From the NCBI GenBank assembly GCA_964058845.1, contig CAXKVR010000147.1:1-64000 (forward strand): a DNA stretch of 64,000 nucleotides, in the 5' to 3' direction. Under the pieces are notes generated by a model. It made no database searches. It had not been told where the DNA came from and saw only the letters and a list, made by a program, of their open reading frames with translations. Each line of letters opens with the position of its first letter. Within the stretch, counting starts at the first letter, position 1. Shown one piece after another: positions 37,046 to 46,325 of the stretch. The translations under genes were made by a program, and so were the position numbers. The stretch is from Carex sylvatica (lineage: Eukaryota > Streptophyta > Magnoliopsida > Poales > Cyperaceae).

Positions 37046-37812
37046 GATTCTGGTCAGTCACACATTATGCTAAATGAAAGTCAATGCTGTTAATTGTGAC
37101 TAGAGTGTTGTTTACCAAAAAGAATTTTTTAACTTAACCGAGTGATGCATTTATCTGGAGAATTTTCAAATTTATTTAGAACAAAATTAAAGATAAAAAA
37201 AGAAAAAGAAAATAAATGTGTTAAAATAATTTATAAATCATTATTTTTTTTTTTACCATTTGACTTTGTACTAAATATTTTTAAATATTATAACTAAAGT
37301 AAAACACTTTACCAAGTTCATTTGTGAACTTAACTCTAAAATTTATTAGATTCACTTCAAATGACAAATTAGTCAAACCATTGAAATCAATCTTACTAGT
37401 GATAGGTCTCCAATTCTCCATGCAAACATTTTAAATTTTGAATAAATTTATATTTATCCAAATGATATAAAATATTAAAAAAATGAAAGCATTAAAATTA
37501 ATTTATAAATCATCTAATTTTGACTGCATGACTTTATATTAAATTGATGAGTAGAATTAAGGTGTTCCTAAGTTCACCAAGCTTCTCTGCGAACTGAACT
37601 CTAAAACCTATCGAATTTGTTTCAAACGATAAATTCAAACTGCTGAAATTCCTCTATCTTATAAGTGATGTGTCTACATGTGAAAATTTTTAAGTTTCAA
37701 ATTAAATTAGTATAAACTCAAATGGTCAAAATTCTGAAATTTTTATAAATACCCAAAAAAATATATTACAAAATCTACCCTGATTTTAAATGTATTTCAA
37801 AATGTACCCCTT
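37046..37812. other. AT-rich intergenic sequence
   Basis: No gene or element recognised. It contains phrases (TTCACATGTAGACACATCACT type) that recur at 10120, 38650 and 52910, so it belongs to a low-grade dispersed repeat. Confidence 0.4.
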
Positions 37813-37932
37813 CCGGTTACTAAATAACCAGATATGGGTTCTCTTTCCGCTCACTAAATAAGCGGACTTGAAAATATTGTCCGCTTACTAAGTAAGTCGA
37901 AAGAGGCGTCCGCTTACTAAGTTAGCGGAAAG
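37813..37932. repeat. Short repeats with CCGCTTACTAAGTAAG motif
   Basis: Four units of a 16-20-bp motif, CCGCT(T/C)ACTAA(G/A)T(A/T)AG. Two of them extend to near palindromes (TCCGCTCACTAAATAAGCGGA). Spaced about 30 bp apart. Confidence 0.55.
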
Positions 37933-38027
37933 TAGCCCATTTTCTATTTCAAACAAAATTTCGTCGGTTTGGGTTTATCGAAGAGGCAGAGAAGAGAAGA
38001 AAGCACGAGAGGGAAAAGAGAGTGCCT

Positions 38028-38194
38028 GAGTTATGGCTTTAGGGTTTTGACTGGTACTGGATCGGGATTGAGTTATGGGTTCAGGGTTTCGACTGGTACT
38101 GGGTCGAGATCGAGTTATGGGTTCAGAGTTTCGACAGTACTAGGTCGAGATCGAGTTATGGGTTTAGGGTTCCGACTAGTACTAGGTCGGGATC
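38028..38194. repeat. 42-bp tandem repeat, four units
   Basis: Units of 42, 42, 41 and 42 bp, each starting GAGTTATGG. They contain TTTAGGGTTT or TTCAGGGTTT, then CGACTGGTACTGGGTCG. The first and last units contain the plant telomere heptamer TTTAGGG. A short plus-strand frame (37969-38202) reads a periodic peptide through the first three units, but the 41-bp unit shifts the phase, so coding is unlikely. Confidence 0.8.
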
Positions 38195-40014
38195 GAGTTT
38201 AAGGGATCTGACTGTTCATATTTAATTGGGAATTAAAACTGGTATGGTTCGGTTGTAATTCTACATATAACTCTACAACCAGCAACCTTTGTGGAAAAGA
38301 CGCTACAATTCCTAAAATTATTTCGAACGATTGCTAGTTTGTTATCGGTACTAATTGATAGTCACGTTGGTCATCTGTAAACATGTTAAATCTGGCTTGG
38401 ATTTCTAGATTTGCTTCACTAACAGTATACCCAACCAGTTTATAAATCTCATTCTGAAGATAATCAAAGTTATGGTTTACAGTTATATGTAATGAGTAGG
38501 TTGGGTGTCGTAAAAAACCTCATCATCATTTACATGATTTCTCCTCCAACAAAAATTCTTACACAGATGGCGATCATTTTTTGTTTTAATTGGTTTGGAT
38601 AACAGACTACAATTTAAAAACTCTGTTAAAACCCATCCAACTTACGAGTGATGTGTCTACATGTAAAAAAAGAAAAGAAAAATTGAATTAATTTTGTATA
38701 GAGTTAAGTAGTAAAAGATGTAAAAAAAATGAATGCATTAAAATAAATATATAAGCCTTCTAATTTTGACCTCTTGACTTCGTATGAAATTAATTTGAAA
38801 GTTTACACATAGACATATCATTCATAAAATAGTTGGATTTCAATCAGTTCGATTTGTTGGTTAAAAACTAATCTGCTAAATTTCAGAGTTGAGTTCACAA
38901 AAAAATTTAATGAAATTATAAAATCCTAGTTCTACTCCAACAATTTTTATATAACAAACACATGCGTGCCCTTAAGACAAACCGAAAGTACAACAATATA
39001 TAAGAGAGGCATAATAATGTCAACTGACAATTACAAAAACAAAAGTTTAATGTGTTGAAGGATAATTTTACATTTATTCACTAGTTGATAAATTTCATTG
39101 CACAATTTTGCTACTATATCATTGCAAACTATTGATAATTGCCAACAAACAATTTCAACGATATTTTAAAAAAATATTACGTGCTCTAAAAACGTTATGA
39201 AAATTAAAATAGCAAAAGGGATACACAAATAATGCTAACCGTTACTATTGAAACTATGATAACTATCTACTAACAAAATGCACTTTGATTCAATTAATCA
39301 ATTTGGAATATTAGAATGTGGCATATTGAAAAAATACTCTTTGATGCAATCAATCAATCTGGAATATTAGAATGTGGCATCAATCCTAATTTTATAATTT
39401 TGTCTAATTAAAGCATTATTTTTTTTGAGGTCAAGGATATCAACTGTGAAAATTGTAGCTAGATACTTTGTTTTAATTTTTTATTAATTTTTTTACAATA
39501 TCAACTATTATGTTATACGAGAATTGGTTCTAAAAAAAAAAAAAACTATTATGTTATACGACAATTAATTTCTCAACCCAAATTAAAGTATTTAGGGTTA
39601 ACACTTAAATATCTCAAGATTCAAGTACTATATCTGTTAAAATTTTCAAAATTTAGATTTTAACAAGCTCTGTATTTACATGTAAAGTTAATAATTTGGG
39701 TCTTATTTAGAACCAAAATTATTCTAAAAAACTAAATGAGATGACAGAGTCATATAATATTTATCTTATTTAGAACCAAAAGTTATTCCATTGCTAGCAG
39801 TCTAGCACCTAGCAACCTAGCACATATATTCGATATTAGAGGCGTTGTACCAAGAGTTGTTTATCTATCACCTTTTTTGTTTTTGATTTGATTTGAGCTA
39901 AAACTCTCCATTCATAATATAATTGGAGATATCCATTTTTCCGTTTTAAGATTTTGCTTACTAGATTTTCCAAGTTCTTCAGTTCTATGCTTTCATGTAG
40001 AGGTTTGATTTAGA
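38195..40014. other. AT-rich intergenic sequence
   Basis: No gene. A phrase around CAATCAATTTGGAATATTAG repeats directly at 39295 and 39355. Nothing else stands out. Confidence 0.45.
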
Positions 40015-40228
40015 CCGTGGGGGCTAAATTTGGTCCGGTCCGCCCGTGCTCTATACTCGACCGAACTGTGCCCGTGCCCCGGGTATGCACGGGTACACCG
40101 GTACGGATTTGAAACGGACCGGACCTAGTTTTTTGGGCAAAAATCCATGCATACCCGGACCAAATTGAACTCGTGCCCGCCCGAATCGGTCCGTGAGACC
40201 GTGCCCGTGAGCCCATGCCCGATTATTT
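40015..40228. other. GC-rich island of MITE type
   Basis: Much richer in GC than its surroundings, with GGTCCGGTCCG and its inverse CGGACCGGACC, and CCCGTGCCC repeated several times. Probably the core of a small transposon. Open frames on both strands come from base composition. Confidence 0.45.
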
Positions 40229-40429
40229 AATTTGAGTAGTGTCCCGTTATTTAATTTTGGCGTAACTTTTTTTATCTCATCTTTGTACTTTTTTCTCATT
40301 TTATTAATATTTTTTGTTCTGGACTTTGAACTATCTGACGACAAAAATACCATCGACAAGTACGATATTGATGCTGGTTCACTTATAGCAAAATATAATA
40401 TACACAATTCGGGTCAGAGATCAAACACC

Positions 40430-40765
40430 TGATCCATAAAAGAAGTTCAAAATAAATTTTAATTTCATAGAAATAATGAAATAAAGTTAATTCCATAGAT
40501 GGAATAAAAAAATCAATTTCATAGAAGGAATCAATTTTTTTTTCAAGTTCCATAGATGAAATTAAAAAAATATTCAATTTAATAGATGGAATAAAAGAAT
40601 ATTCCATAGAAATAAGCAAAAAGTTTAATTCCATAGAAAAAAACAAAGAAAAATTAAATTTCATAGAAGGAAGCGAAAATTAAAATTGTTTAATCATTAA
40701 AACAATAAGATTTCAATCTCAGATTGGAACAATAAATATTATAAAGGAAAAAATAATGAAAATAA
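40430..40765 (+). repeat. ttccatag array with conserved tail
   Basis: About seven units of TTCCATAGA.A.AA, then the tail containing TTTCAATCTCAGATTGGAAC. It ends directly upstream of the F-box/LRR fragment. Confidence 0.6.
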
Positions 40766-40917
40766 AGTAAATGGAGAATTTAGGTACCGTGCATGGGCAG
40801 AAACGCTTAGCAATAATCAGTTGATGAAACTAAATCTCAAGAGAATTACCATTTCAAACTCAGATATATATCTCATCGGGCATAATTTCTTAGACATTGG
40901 CGAGTTGACCCTGATAA

Positions 40918-43400
40918 TGTCACACCCCGCGGCCCCACGAGGCGCGACAGGTGCCTCCTGCCGTAGACATATGGTTGCCCGTATGCCTACAAGGCAATTA
41001 CGATATAATAGAAAGTAAAACACAACCAAACAAAACAAACAAATACCTAAGAAAAACAGTTCATAAATCCCAACTGGTCAGGTAATATCATACAAAACCC
41101 GTATCTCGATGGATACGCATCACAAAATGACATAGAAAATACATATATATATACAATCAAAACATAAATATATACATGTCTCTAGTCACAATACCAGACA
41201 AGCTAAGCAGCAGTGAAACCAGGCCTACCGACCTCGTGTCTCTCTCAGATCCGCCGAACCGGAACCTGAAAAATTAACCCAAAAGAGGGGGTGAGAATTG
41301 AATTCTCAGTGCGATAAATTGCCACAAATCGTTCCTGGACTTGCAATCACAGATTATATTCAAAAATAAAACACAAATAAAGCTCAGATCAGTTTATAAT
41401 CATATATAAACATGAATGCACAAACCCGACAACATATATCCAAATGAAATCACAGTTCAAGAATTGCCAAGATGAAATTCAAGCACACAATATTTGGTTT
41501 AACTCGATTTCAGAATATCTGGTAGTAACTACAGATGTTCCACCAAACTGGACCCCAATTCGTTCCCACCCATCTGTAGGGTTACAAACACCTACAGACG
41601 GCTGCGCCAGGTAAAACCTTTTCTCATGACACTCATATGTAGTTACAGGCTTAACTGTTTAATTAAAAGTCTGGTTCCAATTCATATCCGGAAAATCCAT
41701 ATAAATCCAATTGACCATCCAAACGCATTACCCCCTGGGTAATGCCTCCGATACACAGTCACCCATAACCAAAATCATAATACAAAGTCACTTACCCCTT
41801 GTCCCAACCGGTACTGGGAACTGCCGAGGGCCAGACGATCTAAAGCTTTAGAACACTGGGCGTCAAAGTCCATGCATAGACTTTGACAAATCCGGATTCA
41901 CCCCCTGGGTGACGTCATCACGGTGGATGACAATAATACCATATCCACCAACCGAAGGTGATATAAAGCACGGTGACTTTAATTCCAAAATCAGATCATT
42001 CAGATCAACACAAATAATAACCATACCAGCATGCGAATCAATCAGATAAAACAATTCGAGTTTCACTTTATTTGGGCAATGCAATGCATATGAATCGAAA
42101 CACAGTTTAATTTCTGAATATAAAATATCAAACAAGTCCAGAAACCCCGCACCTGAGTAATAGCGCGCTCGACTAAGGCTCAGGCGTCTCGAACGACCCA
42201 GAAATCCTTTGCCTCGTATGATTACCACCTATTGCATACATTGATTCGATTAAAGCGTTTGATTACTATCCGATAGGTTATCACGAGTTAATTCAAGTTA
42301 AACACGGTCTAGGGTTGGTATTCGGGTCTTATTTATATAGGTTCATACTTAAGTTCAAGGAAATTAGGGTTTAAATAGACACAAGGATCAAGTAGGGCAT
42401 TCTGCATTTTGTATTACGGCCCGAGGCCAGTTTGCTGCGGCCCGCAGAGCTCCCAGCTGAGCACCTGAATTCTTTTCCTCACCTCTTGCGGCCCGGAGTC
42501 ATGGTCCTTGCGGCCCGCAACAATTGGCTTACGGCCCGCAACCCTCACTGCTCAACACACTTCAAATTTGGTTAAGTACCTTTTCTCCTTGCGGCCCGTA
42601 GGGTAAGTTGTTGCGGCCCGCAACATTGCACAAAATTTAGGTTTTCGGTTTAGTTTTCGATTCTTTTCGATCGGGGTTCGATTGGTTAACATATATTGTT
42701 ACGGTTATCAAATTCAAAGGTATCTACATAGCTAGAATCATCGATAATTAACACAATTACCAAACCCTAATTCGAATTCCAAATTCAATTGGTAGGTTTA
42801 ACCAAATAACAAGAATCGAATGTTTTAACGAAGTTATAACTCGATTAATTCCAACAATTTCCCGAGTTTCACATGAAACTATCACAATTCCACCAAATTC
42901 TCAATTTCATCCAAACCTTAACTCACAATTTCACTTTTCAAAAGAAATTCAATTGATTTAAACACAAGTCAAGTCGATTATCGAGTTATAACGTTTCAAA
43001 TCAAATTCGAATTCAAATTTCACCAAAATATAACAAAAAAATAGAATTAGGGTTTCAAGGAATTGCAAGGGAGAAAGATATACCAAATTGAAGCTTCAGA
43101 ATCGATCAAGGATCGTTAATTCAGCTCGAATCTCGATTTTCCGACAAGTTCGATCAGTTTCCGCGCTCGATTTCTCTCTCTCTCTCTCTTTCCCTTTTTG
43201 GTTCGGCTCTAAACCCTAGCTCTCCCGAATTTTAATTCAATTTTACGGTGGAAATGAAAGAAGAAGAAAGGAAATTTAATTAAAAATTGGAATTTTGCAC
43301 ATATACCCCTCCATTTTCTTAATATTACCAAACTTTGATAATTTCACAAATAAGCCCTTATGTAAAAATTTTATTTATTATAAAATTTCATAATGTCACA
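40918..43400. mobile_element. Solo LTR related to the 53508-63782 chromovirus
   Basis: 2,483 bp, starting TGTCACACCCCG and ending TAATGTCACA, flanked on both sides by GATAA (40913-40917, 43401-43405). Strongly similar to the full element's LTR over 40918-42235 and 42740-43390. It differs by a private stretch (42240-42735) rich in GCGGCCCG motifs and by lacking the GTGCGGAT-rich block seen at 55710-56070. A solo LTR with intact duplication arises by recombination between the two LTRs of a former full element. Open frames inside (for example 41863-42228 minus) are incidental. Confidence 0.93.
42410..42630. repeat. GCGGCCCG motif cluster in the solo LTR
   Basis: About eight occurrences of GCGGCCC or ACGGCCC, several inside the near-palindrome TTGCGGCCCGCAA. 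Absent from the LTRs at 53508 and 61134. Confidence 0.7.
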
Positions 43401-43510
43401 GATAAGGTGTGACGAGTTTGGCACGCATGATCTGGGTGATTTAGTGAAAAATTGCAACAATTTAAAAATATTATATCTAATTAAGTGTCTTGTAGAAGAT
43501 ATTAATGATA

Positions 43511-44149
43511 ATAACATGATTTTCATTGAGTGGTGTAGCTACCGTGCTACTAAACTGATACTCGACTCAACCTTTTAAGTGTGATTTAAATTTTATTTGG
43601 AGTCGCCACCCGCAATGCAATGAGAAAAACACAATCTAATTTTTTTATGCTTATGGATAATAGCTAGGTTTGTATCTTGATTATGAATGTGGAAGGTGTT
43701 AGACACTACATTCGCCCGATAAATTAATCTCTACTAATTTTAGCTTTCAAATTTTATTTCAACGATAATATATATTACAAAATGAGATAAACAAACATAA
43801 CAACAATAATAATAAAAAGAAGGGAAAAAGAAAGAAAGTGGAAATTAATCAAAAAATTTCAAGTCACGATGATATTCATTCTCGTTATTAGACCATCGTG
43901 ATGATCTCTTCAATGACTTGGATGGATGGTATTAGAATATTGAGAACTCGATTAAGAGAATAGCACAACAAGTTTGTCACTCATAATTTTTGGAAGCTGA
44001 TTATATTAGGGTTTTGTGGTAATGTTTGTGGAAATCATATTATTTTTCCTTGTTGTTTTCTTTTTTTTATGGGCTGAATTCTCAACGTTTTTGCTCTCTT
44101 TTTGTGCTTTGGATGCTCTCTTTTTGTGCTTTGAATTCTCAACGTTTTC
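43511..44149. other. Intergenic sequence
   Basis: No gene. GGAGTCGCCACCCGC (43598) and GGAAGGTGTTAGACACTACAT (43690) resemble phrases I associate with plant LTR retroelements, so a decayed one may lie here. Positions 44070-44148 hold a direct repeat of TTGTGCTTTG and GAATTCTCAACGTTTT. Confidence 0.35.
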
Positions 44150-44974
44150 TATTGGTTAATTTCAGTAGGTTTGAAGGATAATATATACACCGGTTTAAGT
44201 TAATTAGTTTGTTAATTGGCTATAAATCATCTTTTTGTTAGTTGTTATGGTCTCCTCACGGACTATATACCAGTTGTACATTAGGCAATCATCACCTGAA
44301 TTCTTTATAATTTGTAACAGGTTTTTATTTTGAAAATTTTTACAAACTACCTTATCTCTAGAAAAAATCAAACAAAATACTCTTGTGGCTCTAAATTTAC
44401 CTTCCTCTCTCCCTTCACGTTACTCTCCTGTGAACTTTTTATTTTGAAAAGCAACTAAAAAAGGGAAATGATTTAGACGGCCGTTTTAATGATAAAAAAA
44501 AAAAATTAGATGTAGTCTTATATATTAAGTATAAAATTAATTTAATGCAAACGACTTGTCTCCAATACTAATATATTGCATGTAACATATTTAGTATAAA
44601 ATCTTTGTAATTATTATTATTATTTTTTTTTTGAGAAATCAACGAGGGTCTAGCCGGCATGTAATGAAGAATCTTATTAGATAAACACATAGGTGGTGTT
44701 TGTTTGTGGACTAAAGCTAATGAGGTCTCAACTATTTTTTTTTAAAGTTAGATCATAGTTTAAGGTATTCCTTATTTGGTTATAGTTGACTACGGGTGGA
44801 GCCAGACTTTCAGACTTTGAAAATCAAATATATAAAAAATTTCTACTATAAATGGAAGTCAAATGTACACTACCCATAACAATTTACTCTTAACTATATA
44901 AGAAATAGGGTATAATTTAAACAACTTCACATGGTGGTTTAATTATATTGCACGTAGTGGCCTAACTCGAATGA

Positions 44975-45482
44975 TTATAATAATATATTATTAATATATA
45001 ATTAGTATATTATTATTAATAATTATTATTAGTATATAATTATATAATTAATATCTTATATTGTTAATATATTAAATAATAATTATAATAATATTATATA
45101 ATTAGTATCTTTTTATTAATAATAATAATTAATATATAATTATATAATTAATATATTATATTGTTAATATATTAAATAATTATTATAATAATATTATAAT
45201 ATATTATAGTTATTATTAATATATCAATATTATGTAATTAGTATCTTATTATTAATAATTATTATCAATATATAATTATATAATTAATACCTTATATTGT
45301 TAATATATTATAGTTATTATTAATATATTAATAATATATAATTATTATCTTATTATTAATAATAATAATTATTATATAATTATTATCTTATTATTATTAA
45401 TAATTATTATTATTATATAATTATATAATTAGTATCTTATATTGTTAATATATTAAATAATTATTATAACAATATTATAATA
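44975..45482. repeat. AT-only tandem array
   Basis: About 500 bp almost without G or C. Phrases such as ATATAATTATATAATTAATA, CTTATATTGTTAATATATTA and ATTATTATAATAATATTATA return in the same order four to five times, with a period near 110-140 bp. Likely strongly self-pairing DNA. Confidence 0.7.
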
Positions 45483-45484
45483 TA

Positions 45485-45846
45485 GAGGAGGGATCAACTT
45501 GTATCATTTTTTGGTGACACTGGATTACATCCTACATTTTTAAAGCCCAAACAGCTGATCCAAATTGTTCAACATGATAGATATACTAAAATGTGTTTGC
45601 AGATCAAATTTTACATTTTTTTTTTTACTATTTATTAAGATGAGTAAAAAAATTCAATGATCTGAAAACAATGATTTTGTAAAATACTCAATAAATAGTA
45701 AGAAAATTCAAAAAATATATAATTTGATTTTCAAACACATTGTACTATATCTATCATGCTGAACGATTTGAATCGACTGTTTGGAATTTGAAAATGAAAG
45801 GTGTAATTTGATGTCACAAAAAATGGGTTTAAGTGGAACCCTCCTC
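45485..45846. mobile_element. MITE related to family M1
   Basis: 362 bp. The left end GAGGAGGGATCAACTT and the right end, reversed, GAGGAGGGTTCCACTT begin an inverted repeat of about 70 bp. Interior phrases (TTTACTATTTATTAA, TGTTCAACATG) match the element at 11870-12263. Flanks are AT repeats, so the duplication cannot be read. Confidence 0.7.
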
Positions 45847-46325
45847 ATATATATAAGTATTAGAGAGAAGTATATGTCATTTGCATTAAATTAATTTTAT
45901 ACTAAATATATAAGACTCTACATCTAATTTTTTTTTTTTTAATCATTAAAACGCCCATCTAAATCATTTGTGTTTTTCAGTTGCTTTTCAAAATAAAAAG
46001 TTCACATGAGAGTAACGTGAAAGGAGAGGAGAAATAAATTTGGGGTCCACAAGAATATTTTGTTTGATTTTTTCTAGAGGTAAGATAGTTTGTAAAATTT
46101 ACCGAAATAAAAACCTGTTATAAATTATAAAGAAATCAGGTGATGATTGCCTAATGTACAACTGGTATAGTCCATGAGGAGACTATAACAACTAACAAAA
46201 AGATAATTTACAGCCAATTAACAAACTAATTAACTTAAACCGGTGTATATATTATCCTTCAAACCTACTGAGATTAACCAATACAACTTCAAATATTGAC
46301 ATCGTAGTTTAGTACACAATTGATG

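Larger units (their letters stand above)
40801..43510 (+). pseudogene. TIR1/COI1-type LRR fragment split by a solo LTR
   Basis: From 40803 one frame reads TLSNNQLMKLNLKRITISNS, then DIYLIGHNFLDIGELTLI, up to the solo LTR at 40918. After the LTR the same frame continues from 43406 with RCDEFGTHDLGDLVKNC then NNLKILYLIKCLVED. Without the LTR and one GATAA copy the frame is continuous. The pattern (LKR+.+....L.LI......L.L..CD.F.T..L......C.NL+.L.L.....ED) closely follows the LRRs of auxin and jasmonate F-box receptors. It diverges after about 43505. The fragment has no F-box and no start, so it is a remnant. A related piece is at 5170-5253. Confidence 0.55.
44150..46283. mobile_element. Large inverted-repeat (foldback) element
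   Basis: Left arm 44150 to about 44578 and right arm about 45848-46283 are inverted copies about 430 bp long, with several percent mismatch. They begin TATTGGTTAATTTCAGTAGG and end CCTACTGAGATTAACCAATA. The interior holds an AT-only tandem array (44975-45482) and a MITE (45485-45846). No convincing target duplication. The right end lies 43 bp downstream of the acyltransferase stop codon. Confidence 0.8.

Noticed and set aside
37969..38202. Periodic 77-codon frame
   Set aside because: Produced by the 42-bp tandem repeat; the 41-bp third unit changes the phase, so the peptide repeat is not maintained.
41863..42228. Open frame of 121 codons on the minus strand, with a similar one at 54565-54813
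   Set aside because: Both lie inside LTRs of the same retrotransposon, differ in length between copies and resemble no protein family.
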